A DNA stretch of 64,000 nt from contig JACKDV010000002.1 in assembly GCA_020633315.1 (NCBI GenBank), positions 434,001 through 498,000 of the forward strand, read 5' to 3'. Under the pieces are notes generated by a model, which was not told where the DNA came from, did not search any database, and saw only the letters and a list, made by a program, of their open reading frames with translations. This document shows, piece after piece, positions 28,264 to 38,545 of this stretch. The first letter of the stretch is position 1; each line of letters starts with the position of its first letter. The DNA comes from Myxococcales bacterium. Its GTDB lineage: Bacteria; Myxococcota_A; Polyangia; Nannocystales; Nannocystaceae. The translations under genes were made by a program, and so were the position numbers.

Positions 28264-28800
28264 TCAGCCGCGCAGCTTGAAGCCGTGCTCCACGCGATAC
28301 TTGGCCCCGCGGGGCGAGAGCACGCTCGAGTACAGCAGGAGCTCGTCGACCTCGAAGGTGGTGGTCCGCAGCAGCGCATGGTGCTGGAGGAACGCGATCA
28401 CCTTGGCCTGCGGCGAGTCCCGCAGCCGGGCGAGGGTGACGTGGGGCGCGAACTTGCGGGGCTCGGGGGGCAGGCCCGCGCTCACCACCGCGTGCTCCAC
28501 CTTGGCCGCGAGGGCGCGCAGCGGCTCGCTCGGCTCGAGCCCGGCCCACAGGGTGCGGGCCTTGCCCCGCGGGGGGAAGGTGCCCACGCCCACCACCCCC
28601 AGCTCGAAGGGCGGATGCGACACGGAGCCCAGCGCATCCTCCAGCTGCCGCTTGGTGCCGCCATCCACCTCGCCGATGAAGCGCAGCGTGACGTGGAGCT
28701 GCTCGGCCTCCAGCCAGCGGGCCCCGGGGATCCCCCCCGCCACCAGGGCGAGGTGGTCATCCACCACCGCGGGAAGATCGATGCCCACGAACAGTCGCAC
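28264..28800 (-). CDS. thpR: RNA 2',3'-cyclic phosphodiesterase
   Basis: 178 residues, the usual size. This 2H phosphoesterase opens 2',3'-cyclic phosphates (historically a 2'-5' RNA ligase). Both H-x-T motifs are present: HVTLRF at residues 36-41 and HVTLAR at 120-125. RLFVGIDLP at the N-terminus and the TLWAGLE block are typical. GTG start at 28800. It follows the S9 peptidase gene by 34 nt on the same strand and may be co-transcribed; no functional link is evident. Confidence 0.93.
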   Translation of the reverse strand: MRLFVGIDLPAVVDDHLALVAGGIPGARWLEAEQLHVTLRFIGEVDGGTKRQLEDALGSVSHPPFELGVVGVGTFPPRGKARTLWAGLEPSEPLRALAAKVEHAVVSAGLPPEPRKFAPHVTLARLRDSPQAKVIAFLQHHALLRTTTFEVDELLLYSSVLSPRGAKYRVEHGFKLRG

Positions 28801-28834
28801 GGCCGCTCACCTCGGCAGGGGGCTCGCGAGCGGC

Positions 28835-31015
28835 TCAGCCGTCGCCGAGCTCCGAGAGCAGGAACGCATAGGTGTCCACCTGCTGCGCCACCGCCTTCTT
28901 GCGGGTGCCCGCGCCGCCGTGGCCCGCCTTCTGCTCGATGCGCATGATCGCCGGCTCGCCGCCGCCGCTGGCCGCCTGGATCGCGGCCACGAACTTGCGG
29001 GCGTGCAGGGGATCCACCCGGTCGTCGCTGTCGGCCGAGAGCATCAGCAGCGCGGGGTAGTGGGCGCCGTCGTGCACGTGGTGGTAGGGCGAGTAGGCGT
29101 AGAGGAAGCGGAAGTCGTCGGCCACCTCGGGATCGCCGTACTCCGGGATCCAGGTCTTGCCGCTGCCGAAGCGGTGGTAGCGGACCATGTCGAGCAGCGG
29201 CACCGCGCACACCACCGCGCCGAACAGCTCGGGGCGCTGGGTCATCACCGCGCCCACCAGCAGGCCGCCGTTGCTGCCTCCGCTCACCGCGAGCTTGACG
29301 GGCGAGGTGTAGCCCTCGTCCACCAGGTACTGGGCGGCGGCGATGAAGTCGTCGAAGACGTTCTGCTTGTTGTCGCGCATGCCCGCCTCGTGCCAGGCCT
29401 CGCCGTACTCGCCCCCGCCACGCAGGTTGGGCACCGCATAGACCCCCCCGTGCTCCACCCACAGCGCGGCCGAGGGCGAGAAGCCCGGGGTGCGCGACAC
29501 GTTGAAGCCGCCGTAGCCGGTCAGCAGGGTGGGGTGGCTGCCGTCGCGATCCAGGCCCTTTCGGTGCACGATGAACATCGACACCTTGGTCCCGTCGGCC
29601 GACTCGTACCAGACCTGGTGCTCCTCGATCTGGCTGACGTCGACCGGGTAGTCGATGGTCTCCCACAGCCGCGTCTTGCCCGTGGAGATCGAGGTCTCGT
29701 AGATCATCGGCGGCTGGGTGAAGGAGGTGTAGTAGAAGTACGCCTCGTCCTCGTCGGAGCGCCCGAGCAGGCCGCTGGCCGAGCCGAGCCCGGGAAGCTC
29801 CACCTCGCGGACCAGCGTGCCCTCGAGGTCGCGCACCTGCAGCTGGCTGTGCGCGTTCACCATGTAGTCGGTCACCAGGTGCCCGCCCACCACGTAGGCG
29901 AAGGACAGCACCGCGTCCTCGCGCTCGGGCACGATCTCGCGCCAGTGCTCGCGCTCGGGCTCGGCCGGATCCACCCGGAACACGCGGCGGCGGGGCGCCC
30001 CCTCGTTGGTGGTGACGTAGAGCTGGTCCTCGTAGGCGTCGGCGGCGTACTGGGCGGTGAAGCCGGTGGCCAGGGGCACGAAGCCGCGCTCGCGACCCTT
30101 CTTGCTGCGCAGGTCCTGGAAGTACAGCTCGGTGGTGGGGCCCTTGACCTTGTACAGCAGCAGCCAGCGGCCGTCCTCGGAGATGCTCGTGCCGAGGAAC
30201 ATGGTGGGGTCGCCCAGGGGGGGCTGGACCTGGCGATCCTGCTCGGGGTGGGTGCCCAGCCGGTGGTAGCGGACCTCGGCGTGCCCGGGCAGCTCGGCCG
30301 GCGCGATCGAGGGATCGGTGGGCAGCCCCACGTAGTAGAAGCCCTTGCCGTCGGGCGTCCACGAGGCGGTGGCGTACTTGGCCCCCGGGATCACGTCGAT
30401 CGCCGAGTCCTTGCCCGTCTTGAGATCCTTGACGTACATCGTGGCGGCGTCGGCGTTGTTCTCGCTGAGCTTGTAGGCCACGTAGCGGCCGTCGTGGCTC
30501 GCCGACATGCCGTGCACGCTGATGCTGCCGTCCTCGCTGAGGGTGTTGGGATCGATGAGGACCCGCTCCTCGCCGTCCTTGCCCACCTTGTAGTAGTAGA
30601 CGGCCTTCTCCTTGTCGGCGTGCGAGCGGCTGTAGAAGTAGCGCTTGCCCCGGTGCGAGGGCGGCGAGATCGCGTCGATGTAGGTCAGCTCGATGAGCCG
30701 CTTCTCGAGCTCTTCGCGCTTGGGCAGCGACTCGAGGTACGCGCGCGCCACCTCGTCCTGGGCGCCCATCCACTCCTGGACCTCCTTGGCGTCCACGTCC
30801 TCGAGCCAGCGGTAGGGATCGGCCACCGACACCCCGTGCAGGGTGTCGACGACGGCATCGCGCCGCGTCGCGGGGTAGTCGATGGGCGGCGGGAGCCGGT
30901 CGGGGGCAGCGGCTTCGGCCACGGCCGCGGTGGTGGGCGCGGGATCGTCGTCCTTCATGGGAGTGGTCGCGCAGGCGACGAGCAGCAACGAGGCGAGCGG
31001 GGCTTCACGGAGCAT
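28835..31015 (-). CDS. Prolyl oligopeptidase family (S9A) lipoprotein
   Basis: 726 residues from ATG 31015 (GTG 31036 adds 7). The signal peptide ends in LLVAC. The N-terminal block DPYRWLED is the S9A hallmark. A seven-bladed propeller (about residues 75-450) precedes the alpha/beta-hydrolase domain. The nucleophile Ser is in GGSNGG (residue 581), with Asp in ADSDDRVDP and His in KAGHGG completing the triad. NLRGGGEYGEAWHEAG is also typical. It cleaves short proline-containing peptides, here probably at the outer membrane surface or in the periplasm, unlike most cytosolic family members. Length is close to the family norm. Confidence 0.92.
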   Translation of the reverse strand: MLREAPLASLLLVACATTPMKDDDPAPTTAAVAEAAAPDRLPPPIDYPATRRDAVVDTLHGVSVADPYRWLEDVDAKEVQEWMGAQDEVARAYLESLPKREELEKRLIELTYIDAISPPSHRGKRYFYSRSHADKEKAVYYYKVGKDGEERVLIDPNTLSEDGSISVHGMSASHDGRYVAYKLSENNADAATMYVKDLKTGKDSAIDVIPGAKYATASWTPDGKGFYYVGLPTDPSIAPAELPGHAEVRYHRLGTHPEQDRQVQPPLGDPTMFLGTSISEDGRWLLLYKVKGPTTELYFQDLRSKKGRERGFVPLATGFTAQYAADAYEDQLYVTTNEGAPRRRVFRVDPAEPEREHWREIVPEREDAVLSFAYVVGGHLVTDYMVNAHSQLQVRDLEGTLVREVELPGLGSASGLLGRSDEDEAYFYYTSFTQPPMIYETSISTGKTRLWETIDYPVDVSQIEEHQVWYESADGTKVSMFIVHRKGLDRDGSHPTLLTGYGGFNVSRTPGFSPSAALWVEHGGVYAVPNLRGGGEYGEAWHEAGMRDNKQNVFDDFIAAAQYLVDEGYTSPVKLAVSGGSNGGLLVGAVMTQRPELFGAVVCAVPLLDMVRYHRFGSGKTWIPEYGDPEVADDFRFLYAYSPYHHVHDGAHYPALLMLSADSDDRVDPLHARKFVAAIQAASGGGEPAIMRIEQKAGHGGAGTRKKAVAQQVDTYAFLLSELGDG

Positions 31016-31078
31016 GGGTCGAGGGGGTTGTGACACGAGCGGGGAGAAGACGGTTTCTGGGCGCGATGCCGGGCTGGG

Positions 31079-32404
31079 TCACACCTTGCGTCGACGACCC
31101 TTGCGCGGACCGGCGTCGGGGGCCGGGGCGGTCTCGGCTGCGCCCGAGCGCGGGGCCGAGGGGGACGCGCTCGCGGGGGCGCGGGCCGGCGCATCGGGGA
31201 GCTGGAGCCCCTGCAGCAGCTCGCCCAGGCTGCCCAGGCCGCCCTTGCTGGCGCTGCGCTGCCCCTCGCGGAACTGCCGGTAGTTGCGGCGCGCCTCCGC
31301 CTCCTCGACCGCCTTGGCCGAGAAGCGCAGGCGGCCGGAGCTGCCGTCGCGGTGCTTGAGCACCACCTCGAGGGTGTCGCCCGGGGAGAAGGCCCGCCGC
31401 GGATCGCTGCCCGGCGGCAGGGCGAGCTCGGCGTTGGGCACCAGGCCCTGGCCCGCCGGCGTGTCCACGAGCACGCCGAAGCCCTCCACCTTCACCACCG
31501 TGGCCGTGATGACCTCGTCGATCGGGGCGGCAGCGGCCGCCGCCTCTTCGGCCGAGGGCTGCACCAGCGCCTTCATCGACAGCGAGATCCGCATGTCCTT
31601 GGGCTTGCCCGAGGCCGCGGTCTCCAGCGAGAGCACCTTGACCCGCACCGACTCGCCCACCGAGACCATGTCGGAGGGGCTGGAGACGCGGCCGTGGGCC
31701 ATCTCGCTGACGTGCACCAGGCCCTGCAGGCCGCCGAGGTCCACGAACACCCCGTAGGGCTGGATGGTCTGGACGATGCCGTCGAGCTCGGCGCCCTCGC
31801 TGATGCGGGTGGCCAGCTCGGCCGCCTTCTGCTCGCGCTCGGCCAGCAGCAGTGCCTTGCGCGAGAGCACCACCGAGCGCCCGCCATCGCGCACCTCGAG
31901 CACGCGGAAGAAGTGCCGCTGGCCCACGTACACCTCGAGGTCGGCCACGTAGCTCAGCTCCACCTGGCTCGCGGGGCAGAACGCCCGCAGCCCGCTCACG
32001 TCCACCTCGAGCCCGGCCTTGACCGCCTTGGTGATCTCGCCCTCCACCGGGGTCCCGCTGGCGGCGGCGAGCTCGAGGTCGGCCGCGCGCAGGCTGGCGC
32101 CGCCGTACGACACCACGAGCTGGGGCGGCTCGCGGCCGCCGGGGTGCGCGACCGTGGCGCGGATGGTGTCGCCCACCTTCACCTTGAGGGCACCGTCCTT
32201 GTCGAGCATGGCGTGACGGTCGAGGCGGGCCTCGGCCTTGGTGCCCACGTCCACGAAGATCGTGTCGTCGCCGATGGCGATCACGGTGCCCTCCACCACC
32301 TGGCCGGCCTGCAGCCGGCGCTCGCGGGGGCGGGGCACGGACGCGGACCCCTTGGACATCGATTGCTCGAACAGGGTCGCGAAGTCTTCGTCGGTATCGG
32401 CCAT
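31079..32404 (-). CDS. S1-domain RNA-binding protein
   Basis: 441 residues with at least three, probably four, S1/OB-fold repeats. Clear ones start at VVEGTVIAIGDDTIFVDVG (about residue 36), VEGEITKAVKAGLEVDVSG and LDGIVQTIQPYGVFVDLGG (followed by GLVHVSEMAHGRV), plus a divergent one at ITATVVKVEGFGVLVDT. This resembles a shortened ribosomal protein S1 or a YhgF/CsfG-like S1 protein; classic RpsA has six repeats in about 560 residues. The C-terminus is Ala/Pro-rich and basic (KGRRRKV). Cytoplasmic; probably acts in mRNA binding or translation. Monocistronic by spacing. Confidence 0.82.
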   Translation of the reverse strand: MADTDEDFATLFEQSMSKGSASVPRPRERRLQAGQVVEGTVIAIGDDTIFVDVGTKAEARLDRHAMLDKDGALKVKVGDTIRATVAHPGGREPPQLVVSYGGASLRAADLELAAASGTPVEGEITKAVKAGLEVDVSGLRAFCPASQVELSYVADLEVYVGQRHFFRVLEVRDGGRSVVLSRKALLLAEREQKAAELATRISEGAELDGIVQTIQPYGVFVDLGGLQGLVHVSEMAHGRVSSPSDMVSVGESVRVKVLSLETAASGKPKDMRISLSMKALVQPSAEEAAAAAAPIDEVITATVVKVEGFGVLVDTPAGQGLVPNAELALPPGSDPRRAFSPGDTLEVVLKHRDGSSGRLRFSAKAVEEAEARRNYRQFREGQRSASKGGLGSLGELLQGLQLPDAPARAPASASPSAPRSGAAETAPAPDAGPRKGRRRKV

Positions 32405-32531
32405 GGCTGGCCGCGAGGATGGCAGCCTCCCCCGAGCCCGGCAACCCGAGGGCTGCCGGGCTCCGGCCCCGGACGGGGGAATCGACGTCCCGCGCGGGCG
32501 GTGGGCGGCCGAGCGCAGGGGCGTGCCCCCG

Positions 32532-34040
<1,509 letters not shown>

Positions 34041-34298
34041 GGGGGGCTGGTCGCTGAAGGAACCGGGGTGAAGTGTACCCGCGAGGGCGACGATCCCCAA
34101 ACGGCCGGGCCCGCCGTCCCGAGCGGCCGCGGACGGGGGCGCCGGAGGTGATCCCTCGTTCACCTCGGGAGGCTCGCGACCGCGCCCTTCGGGGGGCCGG
34201 GCGGGGTTCGTGGGGTACGGGGTGGGGCGGCCCCGAATCCGACGTTCCTACGGGACCCCCGCGGTTTGGGGGCGAGCTTGGGCCGGCGGGGGCGGTGG

Positions 34299-35369
34299 GT
34301 GTATGCCCTGGTCGACGTGACCAGCCGGACGACCGTATGGATGGTGCTGTGGCTCGGGGGCCTGACCGCGTGTCGAGGCCCCGAGTCGGTATCGACCCCC
34401 GACCCCCAGCCGCAGGCAGCGGTGGCGTCCGTGCCGCCCGCGGAGGCCGAGCCCGCCGCGGCGCAGCCCGAGGCCGCGGCGGAGCCGGAGCCCGAGCCGG
34501 AGCCCCCCAAGCTGCCCGACGGCACCCTCATCGTCCCCTGTGCCGAGCCCCCGCCCGGCATGGCCTGCATTCCCGGCGGCCCCTTCATCCGGGGGACCGA
34601 CGAGGAGGAGCCGGCCAACGCCCGGCCCCAGGCCACGGTGTGGCTGCAGACCTTCTATATGGATCTCAACGAGGTCACCTACGCCGAGTACAAGCGCTGC
34701 GAGAAGGAGCGGCGCTGCGACAAGGCGGGGCCCAACTACCTCGACTTCGACCACCCCAACATGCCCATCCAGGGGGTGAGCTGGTACGACTCCCGCAAGT
34801 ACTGCGAGGTGCACGGCAAGGACCTGCCCACCGAGGCCCAGTGGGAGAAGGCCGCGCGTGGTCCCGACGGCAACGTGTACTCGTGGGGCAACGAGCCGGT
34901 GACCTGCGAGCGCGCGATCATCATGGACGACAAGGGCCGCAGCTGCGGGCTCAAGAAGGGCAAGAGCAAGCCCGAGACCGGGCGCCCCTGGGACGTGGGC
35001 TCGCGCCCGCCCGGCGTCTACGGTCTCTACGACATGATGGGCAACTCCTGGGAGTGGGTGATCGACTGGTACAGCCCCAGCTACGAGGAGTGCGGGGCGG
35101 AGTGCGAGGGCGTCGATCCCCGGGGCCCCTGCGGCGGCGCCGAGCCCTGCCCCAAGCACTACATGCGGGTCGTGCGAGGCGGCTCGTGGTACTGGGACGC
35201 GACCCGGGCCACCGGCATCTTCCGTCGCCCGCACTTCCCCCTCAACGAGCCCTTCCACCACTTCGGGTTCCGCTGCATGGCCTCGGTGGAGCAGGCCGAG
35301 GCCCTGCGCGCGGCCGCGGCCGCCGAGGGGGGAGCCGACGCGGGCGAGGCCGCGGGCGGCGACGGCTGA
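34299..35369 (+). CDS. SUMF1/FGE-fold lipoprotein lacking catalytic cysteines
   Basis: 356 residues from GTG 34299 (GTG 34317 is equally possible; TTG 34266 less likely). A signal peptide ends in GGLTAC, followed by an Ala/Glu/Pro linker. The SUMF1 (formylglycine-generating enzyme) fold runs from PPGMACIPGGPFIRG through QTFYMDLNEVTYAEY, PIQGVSWYDSRKYCE, LPTEAQWEKAARG, YDMMGNSWEWV, to VVRGGSWYWD and FGFRCM. The cysteine pair that active FGE carries after RGGSW is absent (YWDATRATG instead), so it is unlikely to make formylglycine. It is probably a binding or structural relative like many myxobacterial SUMF1 lipoproteins. Extra Cys pairs near residues 130 and 260 may form disulfides. Confidence 0.82.
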   Translation: MYALVDVTSRTTVWMVLWLGGLTACRGPESVSTPDPQPQAAVASVPPAEAEPAAAQPEAAAEPEPEPEPPKLPDGTLIVPCAEPPPGMACIPGGPFIRGTDEEEPANARPQATVWLQTFYMDLNEVTYAEYKRCEKERRCDKAGPNYLDFDHPNMPIQGVSWYDSRKYCEVHGKDLPTEAQWEKAARGPDGNVYSWGNEPVTCERAIIMDDKGRSCGLKKGKSKPETGRPWDVGSRPPGVYGLYDMMGNSWEWVIDWYSPSYEECGAECEGVDPRGPCGGAEPCPKHYMRVVRGGSWYWDATRATGIFRRPHFPLNEPFHHFGFRCMASVEQAEALRAAAAAEGGADAGEAAGGDG

Positions 35370-35392
35370 GCTGCCGCGCCCTGCCCCAATGG

Positions 35393-35427
35393 CGAAGGGC
35401 CGCTCCCGGTGGGGAAGCGGCCCTTCG
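35393..35427. terminator. Bidirectional terminator hairpin
   Basis: CGAAGGGCCGCT (35393-35404) pairs perfectly over 12 bp with AGCGGCCCTTCG (35416-35427) across an 11-nt loop. It lies between the convergent stops of the SUMF1-fold lipoprotein and the DsbA-like gene. There is no U-run on either strand. Confidence 0.6.
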
Positions 35428-35462
35428 GCGCGATCGGGCGGGGCGGCGGGCCCCGCCGAGGC

Positions 35463-36311
35463 TCAGACCTTGTCCTTGCCCTTCTCGATCGTCTTCTCGT
35501 AGACCTGTGCCTTCGGCGTGCCGGCAGCGATGAGCTTGTCCGCCTTCTTCATCTCCTCGTCGATGATGGACTTGAAGTTGGCGAAGGGCTGGGCGCCGGA
35601 CAGGAAGCGGCCGTTGATGAAGAACGCCGGGGTGCCGCGCGCCCCGAGGGTCATCCCCTGGGCCTGCTGCGCCTCGATCTTCTTCTTCAGGCCGGGATCG
35701 GCCATGTCCTTCTTGAACTGCTCCACGTCGAGGCCGAGCTCGCCGGCCCATGCGACGTAGTTGTCCTCGCTGAGGGCCTTGTTGTTCTCGAAGAGCTTGT
35801 CGTGCATCTCCCAGAACTTGCCCTGCTTGCCCGCCGCCTCGGCGGCCAGCGCCGCTGGCATCGCGTTGGGGTGGAAGCCCAGCGGGTTGTGCTTGAAGGC
35901 GATGCGGACGTCGTTACCGTACGCGTCTTGGATTTCCTTGAGAGTCGGACCGACCCTCTGGCAGTACGGTCATTGGAAGTCCGACCACTCGACGACCGTG
36001 ATCTTCGCGTCGGCCGGGCCCTTGGTCTGGGCATCGCCGACCGCGACCTTGTAGGTCGCCGAGGGATCGGGTCGACCGGGCTGCGGACCCTTGGGGGCCT
36101 GCTTGCCCCGCGCCGCGGGGGCCGCCGCCGGCATGTTCTCGAGCTTCGTCTCGAGCTGGTCGATGCGCTGCAGGATCTGAGTCTGCTGATCGGAGATCTC
36201 CGCCAGCTTCGTCTGAATGGCGTTGAACGCCCCTTGACCCTGACACGCAGCCAGCACGAGCGTCACGGTGCCGAGCCCCACGAGGCTGGCGATTCTCGGA
36301 CGTCGTCTCAT
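35463..36311 (-). CDS. DsbA-like thioredoxin lipoprotein, probable selenoprotein (UPYC active site)
   Basis: 282 residues if the in-frame TGA at 35970-35972 is read as selenocysteine (residue 114). The signal peptide ends in LVLAAC; a short coiled coil (about 32-60) and a Pro-rich linker precede a DsbA-type thioredoxin domain. It reads KITVVEWSDFQ, then TGA, then PYCQRVGPTLKEIQDAYG without a frame change. The expected residue at the TGA is the first Cys of CPYC. The domain continues to a cis-Pro motif GTPAFFINGR and the C-terminus. A hairpin with apical GGUC starts 11 nt after the TGA. Local codons (AGG, ACT, GAA, CAA) deviate from the usual GC-ending ones. Likely a periplasmic thiol-disulfide oxidoreductase. 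Without Sec insertion it would be a truncated 113-residue product. Confidence 0.8.
35940..35958 (-). promoter_or_regulatory. Candidate bacterial SECIS element
   Basis: On the minus strand GAGGGUCG pairs with CGACUCUC (8 bp, one G-U pair) around a GUC triloop, so the apex reads GGUCC. The stem starts exactly 11 nt after the UGA at 35972-35970, inside the coding sequence. E. coli fdhF has the same 11-nt distance and a GGUC apical loop recognised by SelB. This placement supports selenocysteine insertion. Confidence 0.7.
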
Positions 36312-36482
36312 GCGAGGGTTCTGCCTCCTTCCTTCATTTCCCGACCCGATCGGGGGCACTGCGTCGTGCACGCCCCCAGGGCCATTGATGGGATCGAACT
36401 CTATCATCGCGCGCATGTCGCAAACAGATGCATGCGGCGCAGATGGCGTGAGGCCGACCACGCGGGAGGGACGGACGAGGGG

Positions 36483-36488
36483 TAGGAT
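36483..36488 (+). promoter_or_regulatory. Putative -10 box (TAGGAT) for small ORF
   Basis: TAGGAT ends 7 nt before the ATG at 36496, again placing a TAnnnT box where transcription would start at the start codon. Confidence 0.35.
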
Positions 36489-36495
36489 CCACCGC

Positions 36496-36786
36496 ATGGA
36501 GCCCCCGTCAGGCCCGAAGGACGAGGCCCTGCCGGCGGTCGAGGCCGAGGACCTCCCGGTGGTGGCCCGGCTGGTGGTGGAGATCCGCTCGGACGGCCGG
36601 CGCACGGTGGCCCGCGGGGCGATGGAGGATCCCGAGGGGCACCGGGTGGCGGTGGAGGCCCGCGGCACCACGCCGTGGATGCTGGCCAAGGAGCTCGCGG
36701 GGGCGCTGTGGAAGATGCCGCGGCTGCCCCGGCCCTCGCTGCGGGCCCTGCTGCCGGGACGTCGTCGATCGCGACGCGACGACTGA
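36496..36786 (+). CDS. Small hypothetical protein
   Basis: 96 residues from ATG 36496. A compact core (VARLVVEIRSDGRRTVARGA, then GHRVAVEARGTTPWMLAKEL) looks like two or three beta strands and a helix. The C-terminus is basic (LLPGRRRSRRDD). No signal peptide. I do not recognise the family. Third-position GC is high as in its neighbours, and the frame fills the space between the DsbA-like gene and the peptidase gene, whose stop lies 5 nt away on the other strand. It is probably real and possibly nucleic-acid-associated by charge alone. Confidence 0.55.
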   Translation: MEPPSGPKDEALPAVEAEDLPVVARLVVEIRSDGRRTVARGAMEDPEGHRVAVEARGTTPWMLAKELAGALWKMPRLPRPSLRALLPGRRRSRRDD

Positions 36787-36791
36787 CTGAG

Positions 36792-37871
36792 CTAGGAACC
36801 CTCGGCGGTCACCAGGCGGCCGATGGTCTCGTGCAGCAGGGCGGTGCTCGACGCGAGGTAGTCGAGATCCACGGTGTCGAAGGTGTCGCTGGGCAGGTGG
36901 TAGTGCGGCGTGGTGTCGCCCGAGACGTACTCTTCGGTGAGCCCCACCGCCGCAAAGCCCAGCTCGCGGAACGAGACGTGGTCGGTGAAGCCGGTGTTGG
37001 TGGGGACGAGCGGGGTGACGCCCGGGGCGAAGGGCTCGGCCTGCTCGTACAGCTCGAACAGGCCCGCGTCCGCGCGCTCGAGCTCGATCGCCCGATCGCC
37101 GTCGGCGTCCCAGCCCATCTGATCGATGGTGTGCACCGAGACCACCTCGATCGGCTGGGTGGTGAGCCACTCGGCAAAGGCCGCGCTGCCGAGCAGGCCC
37201 AGCTCCTCCTCGTCGAAGCACACCAGCAGCACGTCGAGATCGCGGCACGGCAGCTCCTCGAGCCAGCGGCCCAGCGAGAGCACCATGGCCACCCCGGTCG
37301 CGTTGTCGTTGGCCCCGGGGCTGGCGGGCACCGAGTCGAAGTGGGCGCCGATCACCACGGTGCGATCGGTGTCGATGGTGGCGGGCAGGGCCGCGAAGAC
37401 GTTGGTGCCCGTCTCGGAGTAGGCGTGGAGCTGTCCCTCCAGGCCGAGCGCCGACCACTGCGCGAGCAGGAACTGGCGGGCGGCGCTGCGGTTGGGTGCC
37501 GTGGCGCGGTCGCTCAGGGTGACGCCGGGCGACAGCTCGGCGGCCCCGGACAGCCGCGCCACCACGTCCTGCTGCAGCGGGGCGAGCCAGGCGGGATCGG
37601 GGGCAGGCAGCGGGGGGCAGGCGGGCTCGCCCGTGCTCTCGTCGGTGGCTCCGCCCTCCGTGCCCTCGCCGCGGGTGCTGTCGGTCTCGAGCGCTCCCGT
37701 GCTGTCGTCGGCGGAGCGGGTGGTGCCGGGCTCGCTGGTCTCGTCGCCGGTCGAGGCCCCGCCGGTGGAGCCATCGTCGCCCTCGGCGGCCGGGGTGCAG
37801 GCCAGGCACCCGAGCACGGCCAGCCCCCAGCCGAGGCGCCCGCGGGAGGAGCTCGCTCGGCGCGCGCTCAT
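36792..37871 (-). CDS. M28 family zinc aminopeptidase, lipoprotein
   Basis: 359 residues. Signal peptide with lipobox-like VLGC/CLAC, then a Ser/Thr/Gly/Glu linker to about residue 85. The M28 catalytic domain shows the co-catalytic two-zinc ligands: His-Asp in GAHFDSV, Asp in GANDNATG, the general base and ligand pair in CFDEEELGLLGS, Asp in QMGWDADGD, and the last His in HYHLPSDTFDTVD. It removes N-terminal residues from peptides outside the cytoplasm. The start ATG overlaps the stop of the preceding lipoprotein gene (ATGA), so the pair is translationally coupled. It resembles secreted leucine aminopeptidases of the same clan. Confidence 0.9.
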   Translation of the reverse strand: MSARRASSSRGRLGWGLAVLGCLACTPAAEGDDGSTGGASTGDETSEPGTTRSADDSTGALETDSTRGEGTEGGATDESTGEPACPPLPAPDPAWLAPLQQDVVARLSGAAELSPGVTLSDRATAPNRSAARQFLLAQWSALGLEGQLHAYSETGTNVFAALPATIDTDRTVVIGAHFDSVPASPGANDNATGVAMVLSLGRWLEELPCRDLDVLLVCFDEEELGLLGSAAFAEWLTTQPIEVVSVHTIDQMGWDADGDRAIELERADAGLFELYEQAEPFAPGVTPLVPTNTGFTDHVSFRELGFAAVGLTEEYVSGDTTPHYHLPSDTFDTVDLDYLASSTALLHETIGRLVTAEGS

Positions 37872-38536
37872 GGGCACGACACCGGGAAGTCCACGGGCAG
37901 CTCCGAGGGGTCGTCGATCTGCGTCATCGCGAGGGTGGAGCCGTCGAGCGACGCCTGGATGGGGGAGAGCACGTCCCCGGAAACGCGACCGCAGTAGGGA
38001 GCGCCCTCCGGGACCACCTCGGCCACCACGTCGATCACCACGTCGCTGCCGGTGATCGGGTTGGCCTGACCGGGGATGAGCAGCTCGCCCGTGGCCCACG
38101 AGAAGCCGCCGCCCTCGTCGACGAGCAGGTCGGGGAACACGAGCGGCTCGCCGATCGGCTCGCGGGGCGCGGTGGTGCTGCCCACGTCGAGGCTCAGCCA
38201 CTGCAGGGTGAGGGTGACCCCGGTGGGGCCGCGCACCACGACCACGATCGCCTGGAAGGGCAGGCCGGGGGCGATCGCGGTGTCGATCGCCAGCAGCGTG
38301 CTGACCACCTCGCCCGGATCCACGTCGGTGACGTCGCCGGTCTCGCCCACCGTCTCGCGCGTGGTGGAGGTGGTGGCGACCGAGGTCCGGCCGGTGGTCG
38401 TCTCGTCGCCCTGGCCGCTCGGGTCACCGGTGGAGCCCGGGGCCATCGAGTCGGTCTCGAGGTCGATGGTGTTGCCCTGGCACGCCGAGGCCAGCAGGCA
38501 CGCCGACGCGAGCACGAGCGAGCGGAGCACGGACAT
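37868..38536 (-). CDS. Lipoprotein of unknown function, coupled to M28 peptidase
   Basis: 222 residues. The signal peptide MSVLRSLVLASACLLASAC gives a lipobox LASAC. A Thr/Ser/Gly/Glu linker of about 50 residues leads to a predicted beta-rich domain (LPFQAIVVVVRGPTGVTLTL, PLVFPDLLVDEGGGFSWATG, SDVVIDVVAEVVPEG) with two Cys near the C-terminus. It has the look of an immunoglobulin-like or adhesin-type domain but no family is recognised. A TGCTACGCT box ends 9 nt before the ATG. Its stop overlaps the start of the M28 peptidase gene by 4 nt. Confidence 0.65.
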   Translation of the reverse strand: MSVLRSLVLASACLLASACQGNTIDLETDSMAPGSTGDPSGQGDETTTGRTSVATTSTTRETVGETGDVTDVDPGEVVSTLLAIDTAIAPGLPFQAIVVVVRGPTGVTLTLQWLSLDVGSTTAPREPIGEPLVFPDLLVDEGGGFSWATGELLIPGQANPITGSDVVIDVVAEVVPEGAPYCGRVSGDVLSPIQASLDGSTLAMTQIDDPSELPVDFPVSCP

Positions 38537-38545
38537 GGTGCGGCC

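Noticed and set aside
35463..36311. Simple pseudogene explanation for the in-frame TGA in the DsbA-like gene
   Set aside because: The TGA replaces exactly the active-site Cys, both halves stay in frame with full similarity, and a SECIS-like hairpin lies at the canonical distance. Kept only as the alternative to be excluded.
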